Made by a program: the position numbers and the translations under genes
Shown here: positions 23,378 through 30,720 of the stretch, piece after piece
How positions within the stretch are numbered: the stretch's first letter is position 1
Layout: each line of letters starts with the position of its first letter
Assembly: GCA_026710795.1 (NCBI GenBank)
Contig: JAPOQK010000002.1
Span: forward strand, 1 to 37,233
Source: Candidatus Poribacteria bacterium
GTDB lineage: Bacteria; Poribacteria; WGA-4E; WGA-3G
Direction of reading: 5' to 3'
DNA length: 37,233 bases
Notes under the pieces: generated by a model
Databases searched by the model: none
What the model saw: the letters and a program-made list of their open reading frames with translations, nothing else
Told to the model about the DNA's origin: nothing

Positions 23378-24655
23378 ATGAAATTTATTCAAATCTTATT
23401 TTCATTTAATGGACGCATAAACAGATCAGGGTGGTGGCTGCTAAATTTACCAATATTTACTATATTCGCCATTTCCGCAGTAACATTTGATTTTCCTGCT
23501 ACCAAATTACTTGAACAAATCCATTTACTTATCCTTTTAGTACTTGCTCTGGCACACATAACCATATCAGCAAAACGTTGGCAAGACAAGAACAGGTCTG
23601 CCTTATGGTTATTGTTACATATTGTTCCGCTTATCTGTTCTGTCAGTATAATTGCAGTCAATCTATTTTCAGGATTGTGGGTGCTGATACATTTCATCAC
23701 AGTTATAAATGGTCTTTGGACTGTTATTGAATTAGGTCTCGTTAAAGGCACTGAAGGTAGTAATCAATATGGACCTGACTCTGAAACCTCATCTGAGGCT
23801 GTTATTGATGTCTACATTAGCATTTGTGGTATAAGTTCAATTATCTTTGTTTTTGGTATCTTTTTCTTTGTTTTTAAGGAAGGAGCAAGTTTCCTATTTG
23901 GTGGTTTAGATATATGGGAATTTTTGACAAGTGAAGAGTGGTATCCAACATCGCTTCAAAACCAAAGATACGGGACATTTGCCCTAATACTCGGCACCTT
24001 CAGTGTGACTGTACTGGCAATGTTGCTTGCTGTTCCATTTGGACTTGGGGCTGCAATCTATGTATCTGAGTTTTGCAGTCCAAAGTTAAGAGAAACCTTC
24101 AAGATTGTCATTGAATTTCTTGCAGCAATCCCGTCAGTTGTATGGGGATTCATTGGATTGACATTGATGAACCAACTTATCATCCAAGTATTTAATGTGC
24201 CTATCGGTTTGACAATGCTTAACGGAGGTATCATGCTTGCGTTGATGAGTGTACCCATCATAGTATCCATCGCAGAGGATGCCTTGAAGGCTGTCCCAGA
24301 TTCCTATCGTGAAGCCGCAGAAGCTATGGGTGCGACTCGTTGGCAGATCATATACAGGGTGTTATTACCCGCAGCAAAAAATGGTTTGTTGGCAGCAGTA
24401 TTACTCGGTGCAGCGCGATCCATCGGTGAAACGATGGCTGTATTGATGGCAACTGGACATTCAGTTAACATTCCGTCTGGACCGCTGTCTTGGATACGGA
24501 CACTAACTGCAACTATCGCTGCGGAGTTAGGTGAAGTTGCAAGGGGTGGAGAACATTATCAAGTCTTATTCATTATCGGTATCCTGCTTTTTTCAATTAC
24601 ATTTGTTGTAAACCTAATTGCTGATTTAGTGATTAAAGGAATTCGTCAAAGTTAA
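23378..24655 (+). CDS. pstC: PstC permease with an N-terminal DUF805 domain
   Basis: The 425 residues join two modules. Residues 1-135 are a DUF805 membrane domain: LFSFNGRINRSGWWLLN at the start, then SAKRWQDKNRSALWLLL at 64-80 and the closing GTEGSNQYGPDS at 124-135. From about 140 to 425 it is a full PstC: an entry helix, LGTFSVTVLAMLLAVPFGLG, AAIPSVVWGFIGL and the EAA loop REAAEAMGATRWQIIYRVLLP, which contacts the ATPase. PstC with PstA forms the phosphate channel. Normal PstC is about 300 residues with no DUF805. AAGGA lies 11 bases before the ATG and the gap to pstS is 16 bp. There is no stop or frameshift at the junction, so the fusion looks real. Confidence 0.93.
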   Translation: MKFIQILFSFNGRINRSGWWLLNLPIFTIFAISAVTFDFPATKLLEQIHLLILLVLALAHITISAKRWQDKNRSALWLLLHIVPLICSVSIIAVNLFSGLWVLIHFITVINGLWTVIELGLVKGTEGSNQYGPDSETSSEAVIDVYISICGISSIIFVFGIFFFVFKEGASFLFGGLDIWEFLTSEEWYPTSLQNQRYGTFALILGTFSVTVLAMLLAVPFGLGAAIYVSEFCSPKLRETFKIVIEFLAAIPSVVWGFIGLTLMNQLIIQVFNVPIGLTMLNGGIMLALMSVPIIVSIAEDALKAVPDSYREAAEAMGATRWQIIYRVLLPAAKNGLLAAVLLGAARSIGETMAVLMATGHSVNIPSGPLSWIRTLTATIAAELGEVARGGEHYQVLFIIGILLFSITFVVNLIADLVIKGIRQS

Positions 24656-24678
24656 CACACGTTACTATCAAGGAATAT

Positions 24679-25596
24679 ATGAATACCGAAACTGATGTAT
24701 CTGCACAAACAATGTTTACTGAAACAGTAATAGGTAGACAGAACAGATATATAGAGAATGTGGTCAAGATTTTCTTTTTATTCATGACCTGTCTAATGAT
24801 TCTACCACTGCTTCTCATTATTGGATACCTGCTATATAAAGCTCTTCCTGTACTTTCATTTGATTTTCTATTCACGAATCCGAAAGATAATATGCGGGCA
24901 GGTGGTATATGGGCTCCATTCCTCGGTACTATCTATTTGGTTGTGGTTTCGCTATTGGTAGCAGCTCCGATTGGTGTGTTTGCTTCTGTCTACTTGAATG
25001 AGTATGCGCGTGATAATTGGTTTACACGTATTGTGAATTTGGCTGTGGTGAACCTTGCCGGTGTACCAAGTATTGTACATGCGTTGTTCGGTGTTGGCGC
25101 GTTTGTGTTGTTTAGTGGAATGGGTGAGTCAATTCTTGCTGCATCTCTGACATTAGCCATTATGACGCTTCCCGTTATTATTGCAAGTACAACGGAGGCA
25201 CTCAAAGCAGTGCCTATGTCTTTCCGAGAAGCGTGTTGGAATATGGGGGCGACGCGATGGCAAACTATCAGACGAATTGTACTACCAAATTCAATCAGTG
25301 GTATTCTAACAGGTGTAATCTTACAAGTATCTCGTGCAGCTGGTGAAACAGCACCCATTATGTTCACAGGAGCCGTATTCTTTAAACCTATTGCAGAAGG
25401 TAACTTTTTGGCATATAATATATTTGACCAGTGTATGGCACTTTCATTACACCTTTATACGATTTCTACGCAGGTGCCGGATGTTGCTGAGGGTATTCCT
25501 TATGCTACTGCGATAGTACTTGTTGGTAGTGTCCTGCTTGTGAATGCAGCTTCAATAATACTACGGGTATATCTTAGAACACGTAAGAGGTGGTAG
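24679..25596 (+). CDS. pstA: Phosphate ABC transporter permease PstA
   Basis: The 305-residue inner-membrane protein has six predicted TM helices. Family features are GGIWAPFLGTIYLVVVSLLVA, VNLAGVPSIVHALFGVGAFV, and the EAA loop FREACWNMGATRWQTIRRIV, followed by SRAAGETAPIMFTGAVFF. It pairs with PstC to make the phosphate pathway. The start follows pstC by 23 bases. A structured 97-bp gap separates it from the channel gene downstream, which could mark an internal control point. Confidence 0.95.
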   Translation: MNTETDVSAQTMFTETVIGRQNRYIENVVKIFFLFMTCLMILPLLLIIGYLLYKALPVLSFDFLFTNPKDNMRAGGIWAPFLGTIYLVVVSLLVAAPIGVFASVYLNEYARDNWFTRIVNLAVVNLAGVPSIVHALFGVGAFVLFSGMGESILAASLTLAIMTLPVIIASTTEALKAVPMSFREACWNMGATRWQTIRRIVLPNSISGILTGVILQVSRAAGETAPIMFTGAVFFKPIAEGNFLAYNIFDQCMALSLHLYTISTQVPDVAEGIPYATAIVLVGSVLLVNAASIILRVYLRTRKRW

Positions 25597-25610
25597 TTCA
25601 CCGGATGGAA

Positions 25611-25667
25611 GGCAAGATGCCACTTGCTGGTATCCTGGATTTCGTTACCGAAGCCTGCTATCTTGCC
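25611..25667 (+). other. Inverted repeat between pstA and the potassium-channel gene
   Basis: GGCAAGAT (25611-25618) pairs perfectly with ATCTTGCC (25660-25667), and the stem can extend a few more bases with mismatches (CA with TG further in). The loop of about 40 bases may fold again. It ends 26 bases before the chosen channel start and covers most of the largest gap so far in the operon. It may act as an RNA-processing or attenuation element. No T-run follows. Confidence 0.4.
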
Positions 25668-25693
25668 AATAAGTGTATTATAGGATGTTACCC

Positions 25694-26440
25694 ATGTTGA
25701 ATGATGTTAACGATGAATATACTGGATTACGGAAAAAGTTATACGAAATAATTGAAGGACCCGTTGTAAGCGGAATCATCCAATTATTGATACTTGCTTC
25801 AGCTGTTGCTTTTGTCCTTGAAACTGAATTTACCGAATATAAAGAAAGCATATTTGATCCAATTGATTGGACATTTCTTGCTATTTTTACAGTAGAATAT
25901 TTATTGCGTATATATACAGCACCTGATAGGAAAGCTTTTATATTCAGTTTCTTCGGTATTGTTGATCTGCTTGCGATTTTACCGGCTCTCGTGCTGATTC
26001 CCGGGTTTCAGATTTTACGTGTTCTCAGATTCTTACGGATTTTCAGAATCTTTAAAGCAACACGATTCGTCCTCGCAGTGGATAGAATGATTGAGGCATT
26101 AGCTGAAGTCAAAAGGGAGCTTCTGGCACTTGTAATTCTATGCTCACTGTTTGTTTATCTGGCTGCATGTGGCATCTATGTCTTTGAGAAAGATGTCCAA
26201 CCTGATAAATTTGGTTCTATACCAGATGCTATGTGGTGGGCAATTGTATCACTAACTACAATAGGATATGGTGATGTGTATCCCATGACCCCTGGAGGAA
26301 AAATCTTCACTGCTTTGGTTGCATTGGTCGGTGTAGGACTTATCGCTATTCCATCAGGGCTGTTAGCTTCTGTGCTTACTGAAGCAAGGGTTGAAGAAAA
26401 ACTACAAGATGAGGAGAATGGTGAAGAAGATGAAAAATAG
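25694..26440 (+). CDS. Voltage-gated potassium channel (Kv-type, six TM)
   Basis: A 248-residue channel with the ordinary six-helix layout. A voltage-sensor S4 is seen in ILRVLRFLRIFRIFKATRF, with basic residues every third position, and the pore has the K+ filter TTIGYGDVYP. S1-S3 include IIQLLILASAVAFVLETEF and IDWTFLAIFTVEYLLRI. The tail is short and acidic, without an RCK domain. I use the ATG at 25694, which has AGGA 8 bases upstream; a GTG at 25673 is also open. The gene sits between pstA and the first pstB on the same strand, an odd place for a K+ channel, and is followed by a second small channel gene. Confidence 0.92.
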   Translation: MLNDVNDEYTGLRKKLYEIIEGPVVSGIIQLLILASAVAFVLETEFTEYKESIFDPIDWTFLAIFTVEYLLRIYTAPDRKAFIFSFFGIVDLLAILPALVLIPGFQILRVLRFLRIFRIFKATRFVLAVDRMIEALAEVKRELLALVILCSLFVYLAACGIYVFEKDVQPDKFGSIPDAMWWAIVSLTTIGYGDVYPMTPGGKIFTALVALVGVGLIAIPSGLLASVLTEARVEEKLQDEENGEEDEK

Positions 26441-26768
26441 TAAAAAGTATTTCCTTAGATTCATTGCAGTTATTTTCTTTCTGGGCGTATTTCTCTTTTT
26501 CTCTGCATGTGGTCTATACCTTTTTGAAAGAGCGGAACAATCTAAGATGATCGAATCTATTCCTGATGCATTCGTATATGTTTTTCTAACAATGTTTACA
26601 GTTGGGTATAGTGACGTGTCTTCTATTTCTATCGGTGGAAAATACCTAAGCATGATTGTCGCAATAATCGGACATTTAATTGGTCTTGCTTGCATGATAG
26701 GTATTATTTTAAGTACATTTAGGTTAGGAAAAGTCTTGAGAAGAATAAAGGCAAAAACTAATATTTAA
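26430..26768 (+). CDS. Short two-TM potassium-channel-like protein with altered filter
   Basis: About 112 residues: TM1 (FLRFIAVIFFLGVFLFFSACGLYLFE), a pore loop with TMFTVGYSDVSS, then TM2 (YLSMIVAIIGHLIGLACMIGIIL) and a basic tail. This is the pore module of a K+ channel without a voltage sensor. The filter reads TVGYSD where TVGYGD is normal. Segment order and spacing match the C-terminal half of the upstream channel (SACGLYLFE versus AACGIYVFE), so it probably arose by partial duplication. The start at 26430 overlaps the upstream stop by 11 bases, implying coupled translation; an ATG at 26391 is also open. It may co-assemble with the larger channel. Confidence 0.75.
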   Translation: MKNSKKYFLRFIAVIFFLGVFLFFSACGLYLFERAEQSKMIESIPDAFVYVFLTMFTVGYSDVSSISIGGKYLSMIVAIIGHLIGLACMIGIILSTFRLGKVLRRIKAKTNI

Positions 26769-26784
26769 GTGAAGCGAGTTTTAC

Positions 26785-27540
26785 GTGGAAAACAAAATTG
26801 AAATATCCGACCTTAAGGTGTTCTACGGGGATGTACAAGCCTTAAATGGAATATCATTGAATGTATATCCGAATGAGATTCTTGGAATCATCGGTCCTGC
26901 ACAGTCAGGAAAAACTACCCTTTTAAAGGTCATCAATCGGACATTGGAATTCAATCAAGATATATCTGTTGAAGGCACTGTAAAGTTAGACGGTGAAGAC
27001 ATCAATTCAATCAGTGATGTATACGGGTTGCGTAGACGTATCGGTATGGTACTTCCATTGCCAGTGGGGTTACCACTCTCCATCTACGATAACGTCGCCT
27101 TCGCACCGAGGACAGCAGGACTCCGCAATAAAGCAGAAATTGATGAAATCGTTGAACGATGCCTGCAGCAAGCAGCATTATGGGATGAAGTGAAAGATAG
27201 ATTGGATTCTCTCGGAACAAAACTCTCAGGTGGACAGCAGCAACGTTTGACCATCGCACGAGCACTCTCGCACCAACCAGAAGTCCTATGTCTGGATGAA
27301 TTCTCAATCGCAGTTGATCCGATCACAACAATGAGAATTGAAGATGTCCTAAAGACACTTAAAAATGATATGACAATTTTACTCGTCACGAATTTGGTTC
27401 AACAAGCGAAAAGATTGGCTAACCGCACCGCATTTATGCTAAACGGAGATCTGATTGAAATTGATGAGACAGATGTGATTTTTTCCGATAATCCTACACA
27501 ACAATCAACCTATGATTATGTAAACGGTAACTTTGGATAG
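26785..27540 (+). CDS. pstB: PstB-1, phosphate ABC transporter ATPase lacking Q-loop Gln and H-loop His
   Basis: The 251 residues are a PstB-like ABC ATPase, GTG start. Walker A GPAQSGKT at 37-44, Walker B D171-E172 and an intact signature LSGGQ at 147-151 (LSGGQQQRLTIARAL) are present. Two normally fixed residues are missing: the Q-loop reads VLPLPVG (Pro91 in place of Gln), and the switch region reads LLVTNLVQQA (Asn203 in place of His). It can probably bind ATP and offer a good signature to a partner but not hydrolyse ATP well at its own Walker site. It follows the small channel gene by 16 bases. Confidence 0.9.
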   Translation: MENKIEISDLKVFYGDVQALNGISLNVYPNEILGIIGPAQSGKTTLLKVINRTLEFNQDISVEGTVKLDGEDINSISDVYGLRRRIGMVLPLPVGLPLSIYDNVAFAPRTAGLRNKAEIDEIVERCLQQAALWDEVKDRLDSLGTKLSGGQQQRLTIARALSHQPEVLCLDEFSIAVDPITTMRIEDVLKTLKNDMTILLVTNLVQQAKRLANRTAFMLNGDLIEIDETDVIFSDNPTQQSTYDYVNGNFG

Positions 27541-27560
27541 TGGTATAGAGGGTATAACAC

Positions 27561-28334
27561 TTGGAAACGAATAACTTTAGCATTGAAACCGAAAATCTCA
27601 GTCTCTGGTACGGGGATTTTCAGGCACTTATGGACGTAAGTGTGAAAATTCCAGACGGTAAAATCACTGGTCTTATCGGTCCTTCTGGATGTGGGAAAAC
27701 GACTCTTCTCCGTTGTTTTAATCGTGTAAATGAACGATACGGAAATGTTACAACAAAGGGTGAGATAAAGATATTAGGGAAGAATATCTACGATTCAGAT
27801 ATTTCGCTGTTGGAGTTACGAAAAACTGTGGGTATGGTTTTTCAACGTCCTAACCCGTTGCCGATTTCAGTCTACGAAAATATCCTATTCGGACTACGCA
27901 TACATTCACAGTTTAGAAGTCTAACACGCACACAGTCAGATGAAATCGTTGAAGAAGCACTTACTTCCGTCTTTTTATGGGATGATTTAAAGGATAAACT
28001 TAAAACACGAGCAACATCCCTTCAACTTGAACAGCAACAGAAGTTATGTATTGCCAGGTTGTTACCGTTAAAACCACAGATTATCTTAATGGATGAACCT
28101 TGCTCAGCACTTGATTCGGAGGGAACTCTCGCTGTTGAAGAATTGATGTCAGTTCTCGCTGGGCAATATACCTTTTTAATTGTGACACATAATATGGCAC
28201 AAGCACGACGGATTAGTGATGAGTGTATATATATGTTTCTTGGGGAGTTAATAGAACATCGGGAGACGCAAGCTTTATTTGAAACACCCGAACATCCAAA
28301 AACTGCAGATTATGTGCAAATGCGCTACGGATAG
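27561..28334 (+). CDS. pstB: PstB-2, ATPase with intact catalytic residues but no LSGGQ signature
   Basis: A 257-residue PstB-like ATPase, probable TTG start with GAGGG eight bases before it. Walker A GPSGCGKT (40-47), Q-loop Gln95 in MVFQRPNPLP, Walker B D178-E179 with SALD, and the H-loop His210 in IVTHNMAQA are all standard. The signature is not: LSGGQQQR is replaced by LQLEQQQKL at 154-162. It should therefore rely on the signature of a different subunit, such as PstB-1 or PstB-3. The gap to PstB-1 is 20 bases. Confidence 0.92.
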   Translation: METNNFSIETENLSLWYGDFQALMDVSVKIPDGKITGLIGPSGCGKTTLLRCFNRVNERYGNVTTKGEIKILGKNIYDSDISLLELRKTVGMVFQRPNPLPISVYENILFGLRIHSQFRSLTRTQSDEIVEEALTSVFLWDDLKDKLKTRATSLQLEQQQKLCIARLLPLKPQIILMDEPCSALDSEGTLAVEELMSVLAGQYTFLIVTHNMAQARRISDECIYMFLGELIEHRETQALFETPEHPKTADYVQMRYG

Positions 28335-28428
28335 CTTATATTCTACGGTTGTCATATAGTGATTAGTCCAACAGTTGGATAATAATACCTGACTGTTGTA
28401 GCGTTTCTGTAAATAGATTGGTCATATC

Positions 28429-29178
28429 ATGAACAGGTCAGATCCAATTTTTCATATCATCGCTTTAATTATTCTTGTTTTAGTTTTTTTTCTAATCTGG
28501 AACTTTACTAATTTAATACCTGATGCAAAAGGTGGAAATACAGCAGACAGAGCAGTTCAAGACACTTTGTCTATTATATATGGACATCTATACAAAATGA
28601 TCCCGATTTGTTGCGTTGTCATTCTGCTTAGTCTTGCAGTAGCGTTTTTCTTAGAAGAATGGCTTCCGCATAAGTCTTTGCAATATAGAATTATTGAACG
28701 GATAATCGCAATTTTAGCGAGTATTCCATCTCTCATATACGGACTGTTAGGGATTTACTTGTTAGTTGTACCTGCCGATAAGGTATCATATTATCAGTTA
28801 ACAATTATTGTTTCTTTACTTGTAATGCCTTATACAATTCAGTCAACACAAAAGGCAATTCAAGGCGTTGATATATCTGTACGTGAAGCGGTTTATGCCC
28901 TTGGAGCAAACAGATGGAAGGTTATTACCGGTCATGTTTTCCCGCATGCCTTTCCAATGATTTCCGGTGGAATATTGACCGCTATTTCGCGAGTGCTTGC
29001 AACTGCTGCCCTTATAATCGTAGTTTGTGATTGGAAAATCCCTGAATCAAATTCAACCAGTTCTTTTGGATTTTCCAGTAGTGTTGTTGTTCTTTTATTG
29101 TCTGCTCTATCATTAAGTGTACTCTCAAGTTTAGTTGCAAAAAATGTGAATCATATTAATCTGAATGGAATAGTATAG
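28429..29178 (+). CDS. Third Pst-type permease, short
   Basis: A 249-residue membrane protein of the PstA/PstC family. It has an N-terminal helix (FHIIALIILVLVFFLIW), then IPICCVVILLSLAVAFFLEEW, ILASIPSLIYGLLGIYLLV and the ATPase-contact loop REAVYALGANRWKVITGHVFP, followed by ISGGILTAISRVLATAALIIV. It is shorter than PstA or PstC, with a reduced C-terminal half. It lies between PstB-2 and PstB-3, so it is probably part of the same transporter or of a second assembly using one of the PstB proteins. No strong ribosome site is seen. Confidence 0.82.
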   Translation: MNRSDPIFHIIALIILVLVFFLIWNFTNLIPDAKGGNTADRAVQDTLSIIYGHLYKMIPICCVVILLSLAVAFFLEEWLPHKSLQYRIIERIIAILASIPSLIYGLLGIYLLVVPADKVSYYQLTIIVSLLVMPYTIQSTQKAIQGVDISVREAVYALGANRWKVITGHVFPHAFPMISGGILTAISRVLATAALIIVVCDWKIPESNSTSSFGFSSSVVVLLLSALSLSVLSSLVAKNVNHINLNGIV

Positions 29179-29232
29179 TTTCTATCATCAGATATAGCTT
29201 ATCATAATATAAGCATTTGGATTCATTGAAGA

Positions 29233-30003
29233 ATGCGTCAACTCTCTAATATCTCTACTTTACACATAAGTGATTTGAATGTTTGGTATGGCAAAAGACA
29301 GATTCTCAAGAACCTGACTTTTGATGTATTAGCTAACCAAGTTACAGCCTTTATCGGTCCATCTAATTCAGGTAAAACAACTTTGGTTCGTTGTCTGAAC
29401 CGATTGAATGATTTGAATACCGAATTTAGACATACCGGTGAAATCCTATTTAATGGGAAGAATCTATATTCACCGAAGAGAAAAGCATCAGAAATAACAA
29501 AACAGATAGGGATGGTTTTTCATAAACCAATTCCCTTCAGAAAAAGCATTTATGATAATGTTGCTTATGGTGCGCGAATGCGTGGTATGAAACATACTGC
29601 CAAGCTATATGATGTCGTGGAAGAATGTCTAAGGAAGGCTCAGCTTTGGACTGAAGTTTGTGATAACCTAAAATCTTCACCTGATATTCTCTCTAACGGA
29701 CAACAACAACGGCTATGTGTAGCTCGTGCATTAGCAGGTAATCCAGAGGTGCTAATTTTTGATGAACCGTGTGAACAACTGGACGCTGCTGAAACACCTA
29801 AATTTGAAGCAATAGTTCAGACCCTAAAAAACCAATATACGCTAATTTTTGTAACAAACAAAAGGAGACAAGCTGCACGCGTGTCAGACGTGGCTGGTTT
29901 CCTTTTTTGTGGAGAATTGGTAGAATTCGGACAAACCGAACAGATTTTTACGAACCCAAAAGATAAACGTACTGAGGATTATGTTACAGGTAGATTGGGA
30001 TAA
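29233..30003 (+). CDS. pstB: PstB-3, ATPase lacking Q-loop Gln and H-loop His
   Basis: A 256-residue PstB-like ATPase. Walker A GPSNSGKT (42-49), Walker B D177-E178 and a near-normal signature LSNGQQQR (153-160) are present. The Q-loop reads MVFHKPIPF (His97 for Gln) and the switch reads FVTNKRRQA (Asn209 for His), the same two losses as PstB-1. The D-loop is EQLD in place of SALD. It could supply a signature to PstB-2. It precedes phoU by 21 bases. Confidence 0.9.
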   Translation: MRQLSNISTLHISDLNVWYGKRQILKNLTFDVLANQVTAFIGPSNSGKTTLVRCLNRLNDLNTEFRHTGEILFNGKNLYSPKRKASEITKQIGMVFHKPIPFRKSIYDNVAYGARMRGMKHTAKLYDVVEECLRKAQLWTEVCDNLKSSPDILSNGQQQRLCVARALAGNPEVLIFDEPCEQLDAAETPKFEAIVQTLKNQYTLIFVTNKRRQAARVSDVAGFLFCGELVEFGQTEQIFTNPKDKRTEDYVTGRLG

Positions 30004-30024
30004 ATAACTTGTAAGGAAGTTAAG

Positions 30025-30699
30025 ATGCAACATTACCTCGAATCAGAACTCAAAGCACTTCAGCACCAACTTCTAAAAATGGGTGGTATAGCAGAAAACA
30101 TGTTGCGGGATGCTGTCCAATCAGTTCTAAATCGCGATGAGGGTTTGGCACGGCGTGTTATCGCAATTGACGATACTGTTGACAAGCTTGAGAATGAAAT
30201 TGAAGCAAAATGTATCCAACTCATCGCACGCCACCAACCTGTCGCTTTTGAATTACGTTACTTGACTATGGCAATGAAGGTAAACCGAAATATTGAAAGG
30301 TTAGCCGACAAATGTGTTTCTATCGCCAGACGTAGTATTGAACTGTTAGAATACCCACCAATACAACCATTTGTTGATCTCCCATCTGTAACCTTAATTA
30401 TACAAGAGATGGTAAAGGATGCGCTTGATGCCTTGGTAAATCGAAATGCAGAACTTGCCAGAGAACTCAGAGAACGTGACAGTAAAGTAAATACTATTTA
30501 TGAACAAATGGTACGTGAACTTTGTTCTCTTATGGCTGAACAGCCGCAACTTATCCAATCAGGAATCAGTCATTTACTACTTTTCCGTCATTTAGAACGA
30601 GTTGGTGACCTCACAGCGAATATCGGTGAAGAAGTATATTACCTTGTTGAAGGCGAGGTAATTCGGCATTCGGAAATCCCAAATAGTTTATCGGAATAA
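30025..30699 (+). CDS. phoU: Phosphate regulatory protein PhoU
   Basis: The 224-residue all-helical protein has two PhoU repeats. The metal-binding type motifs are RNIERLADKCVSIARRS in the first and FRHLERVGDLTANIGEEV in the second, both complete. PhoU is cytoplasmic and restrains Pst uptake and Pho signalling when phosphate is plentiful. AAGGAAG precedes the ATG. It is last in the pst run, as in other bacteria. No phoB or phoR is in the window. Confidence 0.95.
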   Translation: MQHYLESELKALQHQLLKMGGIAENMLRDAVQSVLNRDEGLARRVIAIDDTVDKLENEIEAKCIQLIARHQPVAFELRYLTMAMKVNRNIERLADKCVSIARRSIELLEYPPIQPFVDLPSVTLIIQEMVKDALDALVNRNAELARELRERDSKVNTIYEQMVRELCSLMAEQPQLIQSGISHLLLFRHLERVGDLTANIGEEVYYLVEGEVIRHSEIPNSLSE

Positions 30700-30720
30700 A
30701 ACAATATCCCATTAATACTT

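Noticed and set aside
27011..27389. Long reverse-strand open frames within pstB-1
   Set aside because: They are shadows of the pstB frame, without ribosome sites or recognisable protein features.
26785..30003. PstB-1, PstB-2 and PstB-3 as pseudogenes
   Set aside because: All three are full length with open frames and good Walker motifs, and their losses are specific and complementary rather than random.
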